Below, piece after piece: positions 1 to 7,033 of a stretch of DNA of 22,075 bases. Every line of letters starts with the position of its first letter. The stretch's first letter is position 1. The DNA is from Candidatus Cloacimonadota bacterium. GTDB lineage: Bacteria; Cloacimonadota; Cloacimonadia; Cloacimonadales; TCS61. The notes below the pieces were generated by a model that did no database searches, was not told the DNA's origin, and worked only from the letters and a program-made list of their open reading frames with translations. The stretch spans positions 1-22,075 of the forward strand of contig JAIORR010000340.1 of assembly GCA_021108055.1 (NCBI GenBank), in the 5' to 3' direction. A program made the position numbers and the translations under genes.

Positions 1-20
1 AAAATTTCAGGTAAAATCTT

Positions 21-55
21 TTAAGCCCTTGCTATTGTCAAGACATAGATTTTGT
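21..55. repeat. 35-bp direct repeat, left copy (duplicate of comF 3' end)
   Basis: These 35 bases are identical to 2211-2245, which encode the last ten residues (KIYVLTIARA) and the stop codon of comF on the minus strand. No ComF reading frame continues to the left, so this copy is a detached 3' tip of the gene. Identity stops abruptly on both sides. A perfect copy of a gene's 3' end on the far side of a 2.2-kb block resembles the att duplication left by site-specific integration into a gene terminus. A short tandem duplication followed by decay is the alternative. Confidence 0.9.
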
Positions 56-154
56 AAGTATCCACCGAAAAATTTTTAAAATCATTTGATTTTTTTTATT
101 CTGAAGAATTGTAAGAAGATTTTTCACTTGGAGGTTAACAAGTATTGATCTTCA

Positions 155-178
155 TTTCTTTTGTACCGACAAAAGAAA
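155..178. repeat. Perfect 10-bp inverted repeat
   Basis: TTTCTTTTGT (155-164) and ACAAAAGAAA (169-178) are exact reverse complements around a 4-base ACCG loop. No T-run follows, so it is not a typical intrinsic terminator. The role is unknown. Confidence 0.6.
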
Positions 179-242
179 CAAAGCAAAGAAAAACTTCCGG
201 CGAATATAAATTACTAAAATTGGTAAACACTACTAAAAAATC

Positions 243-302
243 TTAACCCTGTGGAATAATTGCCAAAGGCAATTACTGCTTCACAGTATTTCATGGGGTT
301 AA
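243..302. repeat. Nested inverted repeat (compound hairpin)
   Basis: The outer arms TTAACCC (243-249) and GGGTTAA (296-302) enclose an inner perfect hairpin, AATTGCC (258-264), loop AAA, GGCAATT (268-274). An intermediate pairing of TGTG...A with TTCACA is also possible. The 3-base loop resembles the palindromes at 679-806. It could be a REP-like or MITE-like non-coding repeat. No nearby gene explains it. Confidence 0.55.
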
Positions 303-678
303 CTCGTTATTTTCTAAGTAGAATTTATTAAAAAATAGAAAACAACTTAAACATAAGATTTTTCTTAACGCTTGTTTATTACCAATTTCTTTACACAATT
401 TATGTTAAGCCGGTTTTAAGAAAAAGAACGAATCTCAGGTTATGATAATTTTCTACTAATCCACTATGAACAAAATTAATATTATATAGAATTTCTTTGC
501 AACTACTTTTAATTGCTTCAGCTTGCTAACGAGTGTATATTTTTTTTATTTTTAGAATTCAATTCTTGAAGATATGAATCAACAAATAAAGATAGCAAAA
601 ATATAGATTTCATTTTTTTCTTCCTCATTCAAATCAAAAATTATCAATGATTTGATTAAATTATTACGCTTTTATCAT

Positions 679-806
679 AACCACAGAGTGGTTAAATAAT
701 AATAGCCGTAGGTGAAACCTGCGGCAATGAAACCAAAACCAACAACGACACTGAAGGTGTCGAATAATTATTTCGGGTTAATTTTTAGTTCAACCCTTTC
801 AGGGTT
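679..806. repeat. Cluster of four REP-like palindromes
   Basis: Four short hairpins follow each other: AACCAC-AGA-GTGGTT (679-693), GCCGTAGGT-GAA-ACCTGCGGC (705-725, one G/U-type mismatch), CGACAC-TGAAG-GTGTCG (746-762) and AACCCT-TTC-AGGGTT (792-806). Three have 3-base loops, and GAA or its complement TTC appears in three of the four loops. Clusters like this are familiar to me from intergenic DNA of Bacteroidota-type genomes, where they resemble REP elements mobilised by RAYT transposases. That family link is recollection, not shown here, and no transposase lies in the window. The last hairpin ends 5 bp from the stop of the 812-1852 gene and might also act as its 3' mRNA structure. Confidence 0.65.
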
Positions 807-811
807 ATAAA

Positions 812-1852
812 TCATTCCACCTCGATTGTTTGAAGAAAAGCCTTTCTATCGTTTTCATGCTTGCTTTTAAACATATCATAAGAACAATCGTTTGGTTGCC
901 AATATTTTTTAATACCAAACCGAGGTTCAATAAGTTTTTCATCTTCGAGGGGAATAAATGACAAAACGGATAGTATATTATCGTGAAGTATGTCATATTT
1001 CTCAGCTTTATATTCTATTATAGGAAAATCATAATATTGATATGTATCAATGATACTAAAGATATATTCATTACCCACTTTCAAATATTTCTGAATAGTT
1101 TTGTCATCTCGAAATTGATTGCCGTATCCCCAAATAACTAATATTAACTTTATTTCATCCTTATCAAAAATACCACCAATTGCATCAATCACGGAGACAT
1201 TTAATGTATATATTATGGGTATTTTATCATTTCTCTTATTTTCGTATTTTGATAATTCATTAATTTTTCCTCGTATCATAAATTTTGGGGTTCTTGTAAC
1301 GAACCAATTATCATCTTTAGAATTTTCTCTAACGAAACGGTCTATTCGATGAAGAATTGTGTAAGAACCACCTAGTATTATCGAATTTAATTCTTCCGGA
1401 TATTCTTTTTTCAAATCAGTTATAATTGCAGGATTAATATACGACGCTCTTTTCATAGAATCTTCATCATACCATGGTGAAGTTCTTCCATTTATTCGCA
1501 TATATTCAGTATAATAATCAGTTATTGAATTATTAGCCAACCAATTAAGATAAAAGATTTTTCGTTTTTTATTTGATGAAAGACTGTCTATAAATGATTT
1601 AGTACGTTTATGATATATTGTTTCTACATATTCACGAGAAGTAGTTTCTAAATATGATGAATCTTTTCCTGCTGTATGTATATAAAATTCATAATAAAAC
1701 TCAAACAACTCATCCAATTCTTTTGGATAATTATCCGGCAGTTCAGAATAAATTAATTTTTTAGGCATATATTTTTCACGGTCAATATCATCTGCTAAAA
1801 GCATACTCGTAAAAACTATCAGCAAAAGTACTATTAATAAAATCTTCTTCAT
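812..1852 (-). CDS. Secreted protein of unknown function
   Basis: I do not recognise this 346-residue protein. I chose the ATG at 1850-1852 because it begins a clear signal peptide (MKKILLIVLLLIVFTSMLLA, then DD) and has AGGAG about 7 bases upstream. The longer reading frame starting at 1888 would begin inside a hairpin and put 12 unrelated residues before the signal. The mature part is rich in Tyr, Lys, Asp and Glu, has no further obvious membrane segment, and should be periplasmic or extracellular. Residues around 210-290 alternate hydrophobic and polar like a beta-sandwich or beta-barrel, but I can name no domain. It is the only gene inside the block bounded by the comF-tip repeats and is followed by the REP-like palindromes. 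It is not visibly truncated. Confidence 0.75.
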   Translation of the reverse strand: MKKILLIVLLLIVFTSMLLADDIDREKYMPKKLIYSELPDNYPKELDELFEFYYEFYIHTAGKDSSYLETTSREYVETIYHKRTKSFIDSLSSNKKRKIFYLNWLANNSITDYYTEYMRINGRTSPWYDEDSMKRASYINPAIITDLKKEYPEELNSIILGGSYTILHRIDRFVRENSKDDNWFVTRTPKFMIRGKINELSKYENKRNDKIPIIYTLNVSVIDAIGGIFDKDEIKLILVIWGYGNQFRDDKTIQKYLKVGNEYIFSIIDTYQYYDFPIIEYKAEKYDILHDNILSVLSFIPLEDEKLIEPRFGIKKYWQPNDCSYDMFKSKHENDRKAFLQTIEVE

Positions 1853-1874
1853 TTTTTTCTCCTTTACCCCGTGA

Positions 1875-1895
1875 AGGTTCTGTAACACAGAACCT
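1875..1895 (+). terminator. Perfect 9-bp hairpin followed by eight Ts on the plus strand
   Basis: AGGTTCTGT (1875-1883), loop AAC, ACAGAACCT (1887-1895), then C and TTTTTTTT (1897-1904). Read on the plus strand this has the shape of an intrinsic terminator, but no plus-strand gene precedes it. On the minus strand it would sit in the 5' leader of the secreted-protein mRNA, just upstream of the ribosome binding site. It may be a transcription barrier, a leader stem-loop, or one more palindrome of the surrounding family. Confidence 0.5.
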
Positions 1896-2210
1896 CTTTT
1901 TTTTAATTAACATATTATTTTCTTATCACTTAGAAACTTTAGGGAAATTTCCCCTTAATTTTAACTTATAGACCGGTTAACCTGTTTTCTGGAGTATGTC
2001 TAAAAAAACTCACCGATAGTCCTTTTTCTTAGAATCATTTCTAACTTTCTAAGACCTGGCACAAGCCAAAGGTCTTGTGTTAAGTCGAAAGAGCATTATC
2101 TTTCTCCAGATCTAACACGGACAACTTATCACGCCACTACTCGATTTGTTGTATATTATTAAAAAATTGTGAAGAATACTTTTTCTATCCCGAACAAATA
2201 AAAGAATGAG
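1896..2210. other. Non-coding stretch between secreted-protein gene and comF
   Basis: No supportable coding region. Positions 2051-2118 hold several nested or alternative inverted repeats: AAGACCT/AGGTCTT (2051-2057 and 2070-2076), CACAAG/CTTGTG (2060-2065 and 2074-2079), GTGTTA/TAACAC (2077-2082 and 2113-2118) and GAAAGA/TCTTTC (2087-2092 and 2099-2104). These could be the folded end of an element or a small RNA. The promoter of the 812-1852 gene should also lie here, but I see no convincing -35/-10 pair. Confidence 0.45.
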
Positions 2211-2245
2211 TTAAGCCCTTGCTATTGTCAAGACATAGATTTTGT
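2211..2245. repeat. 35-bp direct repeat, right copy (inside comF)
   Basis: Identical to 21-55. It comprises the final ten codons and TAA stop of comF plus two bases of the preceding codon. This copy is functional coding sequence, so the left copy is presumably the derived one. Confidence 0.9.
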
Positions 2246-2906
2246 TAACACCATTGTTTCTGAGAAGGTTGCTCGCAGAGTTAATGGTCGCTCCTGTGGT
2301 GAATACATCATCGACGATCAGGATATTCTTGTTTTTAACATCGAATTTTGGATTTAATTTGAAAGCACCCGAAACGTTTACCCGTCTTTGCTTTTTGGTT
2401 AGTTTTGTTTGTGTTTCGGTAAATTTCTTTCTTAATATCAAATTTGGAATGTGGTCCCATTTCATCTGATCGGCAATTTCTCTGGTCAGGTATTCGGATT
2501 GATTAAAACCGCGAGAGCGTTTTTTTATTTTATGAAGCGGAATGGGTGTAATGATGTCCACATGTTCGAACGGCTGAAATTTATTTAGATATTCTTCTGT
2601 TAATTTTCCCAGGTATTTGGAAACTTTTTTCATTTCATTATACTTGAACTCGTGAATAAGGTTGTGAATTATTTTGTTAAAATGAAATACGGATCGAGCT
2701 TTATCGAAAGATATTTCACCAGACTCACAAACATTACATACTCCATTTTTCTTGATAGAACCACATACCTCACAGACATCTGACAGGAATTCGAGTGATC
2801 CTTTGCATTCTTTGCAGAGAATGTGTTCGTTGTTTTCCAGCCTTGAATGACATCCGATGCAGGTCTTTGGAAAAAATAATTCAATGAATAAAGAAAAAAA
2901 ACTCAT
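2211..2906 (-). CDS. comF: ComF family phosphoribosyltransferase-like protein
   Basis: This 231-residue protein has the usual ComF architecture. An N-terminal zinc-ribbon-like region carries paired cysteines at 16/19, 31/34, 45/48 and 57/60. A type I phosphoribosyltransferase fold follows. Family motifs visible are RSRGFNQ (130-136), the TETQTKLTKKQRR segment (163-175) and the PRPP-binding loop DDVFTTG (199-205) after the strand NILIV. In Bacillus and Haemophilus, ComF-type proteins take part in uptake of transforming DNA, probably on the cytoplasmic side; the biochemical reaction is unsettled. The start overlaps the stop of the upstream unknown gene by 4 bp (ATGA), so the two are translationally coupled. 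Its last 35 bp are duplicated at 21-55. No other competence gene is in view. Confidence 0.9.
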   Translation of the reverse strand: MSFFSLFIELFFPKTCIGCHSRLENNEHILCKECKGSLEFLSDVCEVCGSIKKNGVCNVCESGEISFDKARSVFHFNKIIHNLIHEFKYNEMKKVSKYLGKLTEEYLNKFQPFEHVDIITPIPLHKIKKRSRGFNQSEYLTREIADQMKWDHIPNLILRKKFTETQTKLTKKQRRVNVSGAFKLNPKFDVKNKNILIVDDVFTTGATINSASNLLRNNGVNKIYVLTIARA

Positions 2907-3589
2907 ATTTTTTCTTTTACTCCTTCTTCCTTCTGAACGGATTTTTTAGGTTTCACAGCAAAACCAAGCTGAAAAAGATAAGGCTCTTCCGGAGACCGGG
3001 TCATCAAAGCCCAGGCATAAAGCGTGCGAAGTTTTCTGGAATCTTCTTTGAACAATTCGACTTGTTTCTCTACCTCGGTTTTATCTTCAGATTTTGTTTT
3101 TGTTTTCTCAAAGATATTCATAGAGGTCTGGAGCAATGAATTAAGCTTTATGATAAAATCTTCCAGTAAAACATCAGAATCTCCTTTTTTTATCATTCGC
3201 CCGTTTGCTTCAATTACTTTTTCAACAGCTTTGATCTTTTCTACTCGATTACGAGGAAATTTTCCGTCTATTCCATAAGATTTCAATTTATAATTATTTT
3301 GGGAAAATTTACTCAATAAAAGTCTTTTGCATCTCAGGTAATATTTGAATGTCTTTTCTTCCGCATCTTTTAATTCTTCAAAAAAAATATTTGCTTTTCC
3401 CTTATTTTCTTTTACTGCTTCAATTGCTTTCTGCCATTTTTCGTAAGCAGAAAGTCCCCACCCGACTAATGACTTTGGGATCGATAACGGTATCGACCAA
3501 TATTCAATGTAATTCTTCATTATTTCCAAACGGGATGATCGGAGAGAATAACTGTCGTTTGTAAAATAATTATCCTTAAAAATTGGCAT
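2903..3589 (-). CDS. Conserved-looking hypothetical protein coupled to comF
   Basis: I do not recognise this 228-residue protein. The ATG at 3587-3589 (MPIFKDNYF) is preferred because GGAG lies six bases upstream. The frame extends to a TTG at 3607, but that would place the ribosome binding site inside the gene. The protein is Lys/Glu-rich, has no signal peptide or membrane segment and looks mostly helical, with charged helices around residues 55-90 and 150-195. It is therefore probably a cytosolic helical or coiled-coil protein. Its stop overlaps the comF start by 4 bp, so it is the first gene of a two-gene operon. A link to DNA uptake is inferred only from that pairing. Confidence 0.7.
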   Translation of the reverse strand: MPIFKDNYFTNDSYSLRSSRLEIMKNYIEYWSIPLSIPKSLVGWGLSAYEKWQKAIEAVKENKGKANIFFEELKDAEEKTFKYYLRCKRLLLSKFSQNNYKLKSYGIDGKFPRNRVEKIKAVEKVIEANGRMIKKGDSDVLLEDFIIKLNSLLQTSMNIFEKTKTKSEDKTEVEKQVELFKEDSRKLRTLYAWALMTRSPEEPYLFQLGFAVKPKKSVQKEEGVKEKI

Positions 3590-3850
3590 AATACACTCCA
3601 GGTTCAATTAGCTGTTCTTGCTTAACACATCTTTTGTTTCTATAGACACAATTCAAGATTCTTTTTAAAGATCGATATTTGTACGTCAAGAAATTTATTT
3701 TTGAACTCAAAGACCAGACCGTCGTATTTAGTTCGGATATAATAACATAAGTGAGATATGGGAATCGCTAAATGACGATTATAAATTCAGAAAACCAGAA
3801 ACTATCAACAAAACAAATACAATGATTTTAGGTTGAGTTCAACAACAAAG

Positions 3851-4564
3851 TTATCTTTTTTTAAAGGTAAAAACCATTGACCGGATTATACCATAAAGCA
3901 CATAGATCAATACCCAGATGAGGAAGACAAAATACCAGAATTTCAGTGCTGCAATGATGCTGAAAACTGCCAGCAGGATAAAGAATTTTGCTTCCTTAGA
4001 AAGCTTTTTTCTTTTTTCGATGGGAAGATATTCTATCTTACTTATCATAAGCAATGAAGAAATAAAAGTTATTAAAAGCAAAATTTCGGCAGAACCTGTT
4101 TGTTCCAGTAAATAGAAATTAAAGACAATATAGGAAGATATCATACCGGCTGCAGCAGGAATGGGTAAACCAATGAATGTATGTTTTTTTATAGTGTCGT
4201 CATTTTTTAGTGTGAAGCGGACTAAACGATATCCTCCGGCAAAAACATAAAAAACAGAAATTATAATTCCGAGATAATGAATTTGATGTAATAATGATCT
4301 ATAGGCAAGGAAGCCGGGAACGATGCCGAAAGCAAAAAAATCGGAGAGGGTATCGAACGTAGCTCCGAATTTGCTTTGTGCATTTAAAAGCCGCGCAAGT
4401 TTTCCATCCAGCCCATCGCACAACATGGAAACAGCAATAAGCCAGGCAGAGAATACAAAGTTATCTTCAAATATGAACTGCAAGGCAAAAAGCCCGGAAA
4501 CCAGACTTAATGCAGTAAATAAATTTGGGATTAATATTTTAAATTTTTCGAGTTTTGCTGCCAA
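3851..4564 (-). CDS. pssA: CDP-diacylglycerol--serine O-phosphatidyltransferase
   Basis: PssA makes phosphatidylserine from CDP-diacylglycerol and serine at the inner membrane, the first step towards phosphatidylethanolamine. The 237-residue protein carries the complete CDP-alcohol phosphotransferase signature D53-G54-x2-A57-R58-x8-G67-x3-D71-x3-D75, and hydrophobic segments flank and follow it (about 11-30, 36-50, 77-110, 135-180 and 190-230). The start is TTG at 4564, because an in-frame TAA immediately precedes it. AGGAG lies about nine bases upstream, inside the preceding gene, which it overlaps by 26 bp, implying tight coupling. It is the last gene of the lgt-to-pssA run. The paired upstream gene is Psd-like but apparently inactive, so where phosphatidylserine is decarboxylated is not clear from this window. 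Confidence 0.92.
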   Translation of the reverse strand: MAAKLEKFKILIPNLFTALSLVSGLFALQFIFEDNFVFSAWLIAVSMLCDGLDGKLARLLNAQSKFGATFDTLSDFFAFGIVPGFLAYRSLLHQIHYLGIIISVFYVFAGGYRLVRFTLKNDDTIKKHTFIGLPIPAAAGMISSYIVFNFYLLEQTGSAEILLLITFISSLLMISKIEYLPIEKRKKLSKEAKFFILLAVFSIIAALKFWYFVFLIWVLIYVLYGIIRSMVFTFKKR

Positions 4565-5069
4565 TTATTGTTTCTCCTGCTTCAACTTTTTGTCCTATTT
4601 TCACTTCGATATCAAATTCATCCGGAATTTCACAAATGCATTCTGCATTCGCCGGAATAACTCCGATCAATTTTCCCTGAAGTGCTGCCTTCTTTTCGAA
4701 CCAGTATATTCTTGATGATGTTATATTTATTTCTTTTCCACTTTCAGCACACCGAATATCGGCAGGCTGGAATAAACTTTTTTTTATTTTGACCTTTCTA
4801 TCTTTTATCTCTGATATTTTTCCGAATATCGGAGCAAGTACAACATTATTTTCAGTTTGCGGGGGAATAGTTTTTTTCACATGAAATAACATTATGATAA
4901 AAAAGTAAACGATCAATCCTGCGATGGAAAAATATTTCATAAAATTTATCCGGAAAATGTAATATACTCCAAAGCTGATAATTATAACTCCAATGGGAAA
5001 TATCAATGCTCTGTATTTTATTTTCTGGAGTTTTATCAGATATTCCGTTGGATTATATTTTTCTATCAT
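4539..5069 (-). CDS. Phosphatidylserine decarboxylase-like protein lacking catalytic residues
   Basis: This 176-residue protein has two N-terminal membrane segments (about 21-39 and 45-62) and a small beta-rich C-terminal domain, the layout of short Psd proteins. LAPIFGKISEI (78-88) lines up with the Psd SPADGKV segment. SLFQPADIRCAESG (98-111) lines up with the SPxDVHVNRxPxxG region. EIPDEFDIEVKIGQKVEAG (147-165) matches the C-terminal LPEGxxVxVKVGxxVxAG tail. At the matching positions the PADG Asp is Phe, the DVH His is Arg, and the Gly-Ser pair that self-cleaves to form the pyruvoyl group is Asn141-Ala142. The NER-type segment is also missing. It lies between purB (3 bp gap) and pssA (26 bp overlap), which supports a phospholipid role. 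It could be a pseudoenzyme or scaffold. The alignment was made by eye. Confidence 0.65.
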   Translation of the reverse strand: MIEKYNPTEYLIKLQKIKYRALIFPIGVIIISFGVYYIFRINFMKYFSIAGLIVYFFIIMLFHVKKTIPPQTENNVVLAPIFGKISEIKDRKVKIKKSLFQPADIRCAESGKEINITSSRIYWFEKKAALQGKLIGVIPANAECICEIPDEFDIEVKIGQKVEAGETIIGSKTRKI

Positions 5070-5072
5070 AGA

Positions 5073-6365
5073 TCAGATTCCCACTTTCCCGAAAATGTGA
5101 TCAACATTTTGCAAGTATCTTTCATAAGAAAAGAATTCTTCGATCTCTTCGTCCGAAAAAAATTCTCTAATGTCATTATCGAGCATAATTAATTCTTTAA
5201 AATCCTGTTTAGTTTCCCAGCATTCCATTGCATTTCGTTGAACGATGCTATAGGCAAATTCTCGCGAAGTTCCTTTCTTTGCCAGTTCCAGCAGGATAAC
5301 CTGTGAAAATATCAACCCGTTCGTAAGTTCCAGATTTTTCATCATATTATCGGGATAAACAAGCAGATTCTCGATGAGCGGGATCATTTTATTCAACATA
5401 TAATTTATCAGGATCGTAGAATCCGGCAGGATGATCCTCTCCACTGAAGAATGACTGATATCCCGTTCATGCCACAGCGAATTATTCTGCATGGCTGCCA
5501 TTGCGTTACTTCGTAAAAGGCGGGAAAGTCCGCACATCTGCTCGGTGACGATCGGGTTGCGTTTATGCGGCATTGCAGAGGAACCTTTCTGTCCTTTAGA
5601 AAAATTCTCCTCGACTTCCAATACTTCTGTTCTTTGAAGATGTCGTATTTCCAGAGCGATCTTTTCTATTGTGGATCCGATTATGGCTATTGTATTCATG
5701 AATTGTGAAATCCTGTCACGTTGGATAATTTGTGTGGAAATATTAACAGGTTTAAGGTCCAGGTATTGGCAGGCAATTTCTTCGATGCGGGGAGAAAGAT
5801 GTGCATAATTTCCCACAGCACCGGATATCTGTCCTATGGAAACGATTTCGATGGAATCTTCCATCCGCTTTATGTTTCGCTGCATTTCATCGAACCAGAG
5901 AGCGAACTTCAATCCGAAACTTGTAGGCTCTGCATGAATGCCGTGCGACCTTCCAATACATAGAGTCTGTTTGTATTCACGGGCTTTGATTTTTAATATT
6001 TCAGAAAATTTTTCAAGATCACGCAGGATCAATTCGCCAGCCTGTTTCAATTGCATAGAAGTAGCTGTATCGAGTACATCGGAAGAAGTCATTCCCAGGT
6101 GGATCCATCGGGAGGACGGTCCCACATATTCAGCAATATTAGTAAGAAAAGCTATCACATCATGTTTGGTAGTAACCTCGATCTCGGCAATTCGCTCGAC
6201 ATCAAAATCAGCTTTTTCGTCTATATTTTTCAAGTCATCATCGGGAATTATTCCAAGTTCGTTCATAGCTTTGCAGGCAGCAATTTCTACATCCAGCATA
6301 CATTGAAAGCGGTTTTGCAATTCCCAAATTTTTGCCATCTCTTCACGCGTATATCTTTTTATCAT
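5073..6365 (-). CDS. purB: Adenylosuccinate lyase
   Basis: PurB acts twice in purine synthesis, releasing fumarate from SAICAR and from adenylosuccinate, as a cytosolic homotetramer. The 430-residue length is normal. The fumarase/aspartase superfamily signature GSSAMPHKRNP is at 261-271, containing the catalytic Ser of the mobile loop. GRSHGIHAEPTSFG (138-151) carries the catalytic His, and TTKHDV (65-70) and GMTSSDVLDTA (91-101) are the other conserved active-site stretches. The ATG at 6365 has GAGAGG five bases upstream. It sits between a lipoprotein gene (41 bp upstream) and the Psd-like gene (3 bp downstream), so a purine gene is embedded in an envelope operon. No other pur genes are nearby. 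Confidence 0.96.
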   Translation of the reverse strand: MIKRYTREEMAKIWELQNRFQCMLDVEIAACKAMNELGIIPDDDLKNIDEKADFDVERIAEIEVTTKHDVIAFLTNIAEYVGPSSRWIHLGMTSSDVLDTATSMQLKQAGELILRDLEKFSEILKIKAREYKQTLCIGRSHGIHAEPTSFGLKFALWFDEMQRNIKRMEDSIEIVSIGQISGAVGNYAHLSPRIEEIACQYLDLKPVNISTQIIQRDRISQFMNTIAIIGSTIEKIALEIRHLQRTEVLEVEENFSKGQKGSSAMPHKRNPIVTEQMCGLSRLLRSNAMAAMQNNSLWHERDISHSSVERIILPDSTILINYMLNKMIPLIENLLVYPDNMMKNLELTNGLIFSQVILLELAKKGTSREFAYSIVQRNAMECWETKQDFKELIMLDNDIREFFSDEEIEEFFSYERYLQNVDHIFGKVGI

Positions 6366-6406
6366 GATAACCTCTCTAAAAACTTCCAGCGGAAAGCCAT
6401 GCTGAA

Positions 6407-7033
6407 TTAATCCGGCTTTTGTATTCTTATGTTTTCGTGGGTTATTTTGTCAATTTGAATATTTGCTATTTCTTTATTATTTTGTTCAATGGACATAAAT
6501 TCTAATTCATCGTTATAATGGAAATTTATCTGCATCTGCGGGAAAGCGATCTTCCGGATCTTCATCTTTTTGGAAAAAAATATTTCCGAATCTCCGATAA
6601 CCAATGATCCGTTTTTTATTATCTGATCTTTTTCATCATATATTTTTTCAAGATCAAAGATAATAGAAATCTTTTTGAACATAAGATCATCTGCCTCGAT
6701 GAATTCAAATTCCTGGGGCATTCTAAGAACAAACACGGAATCCATGTAAGCAGAAATAAAAGGTGAAGGTTTCAAACCCATGATACCGGAATCAAAGATG
6801 TCTATGCGGAAAGCTTCTGTATTTTTTCTGATGATTATGTTTTTCCGGAAAGCAAAGCTTTTGTAATTAGCTTCGATTATACCTTCTATCCGGAATTCGT
6901 CCCAGCTTTTAAGATGCTTGAAAAGCAGTTTCTCTTTTTGTAAACTATCCGGTTTGAGCATGATTGAACAACTCGTTAAAATGGAAATAAGAGTTAGAAA
7001 AATAATAAGTTTTTTCATAATATAGAAATTCAT
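6407..7033 (-). CDS. Outer-envelope lipoprotein of unknown function
   Basis: I start this 208-residue protein at the ATG at 7031-7033, which overlaps the lgt stop as ATGA. A longer open frame reaches 7195 but lies inside lgt. The N-terminus MNFYIMKKLIIFLTLISILT is a lipoprotein signal with lipobox I-L-T-S-C, giving lipidated Cys22. The mature part is beta-rich with alternating hydrophobic residues ('FRIEGIIEANYKSFAFRKNI', 'FRIDIFDSGIMGL'). This is reminiscent of the LolA/LolB or DUF4292-like half-barrel of lipid-binding lipoproteins. That assignment is inference from pattern only. Sitting directly after lgt, the enzyme that would lipidate it, it is probably co-expressed with it, and an envelope assembly or lipid-handling role is plausible. 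A second ATG at 7018 lacks a ribosome binding site. Confidence 0.8.
   Translation of the reverse strand: MNFYIMKKLIIFLTLISILTSCSIMLKPDSLQKEKLLFKHLKSWDEFRIEGIIEANYKSFAFRKNIIIRKNTEAFRIDIFDSGIMGLKPSPFISAYMDSVFVLRMPQEFEFIEADDLMFKKISIIFDLEKIYDEKDQIIKNGSLVIGDSEIFFSKKMKIRKIAFPQMQINFHYNDELEFMSIEQNNKEIANIQIDKITHENIRIQKPD

Larger units (their letters stand above)
56..811. other. Gene-free stretch with clustered hairpins
   Basis: I see no convincing coding region here on either strand. The stretch is very AT-rich and carries several short inverted repeats: a 10-bp stem at 155-178, a nested structure at 243-302 and four small palindromes at 679-806. The rest (about 305-675) shows no recognisable structure. 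It lies between the left comF-tip repeat and the 3' end of the secreted-protein gene, so it belongs to the block bounded by the direct repeats. Confidence 0.6.

Noticed and set aside
21..55. tRNA-type attachment site
   Set aside because: The repeat is a protein-gene 3' end with no cloverleaf potential. No tRNA gene was seen in the window.
679..806. Possible CRISPR array
   Set aside because: The palindromes have different stems and irregular spacing, with no identical repeat, no spacers and no cas genes.
4564..4715. Plus-strand open frames opposite the lipid genes (e.g. 4323-4715)
   Set aside because: They run antisense to strongly supported genes, lack ribosome binding sites and show no recognisable motifs.
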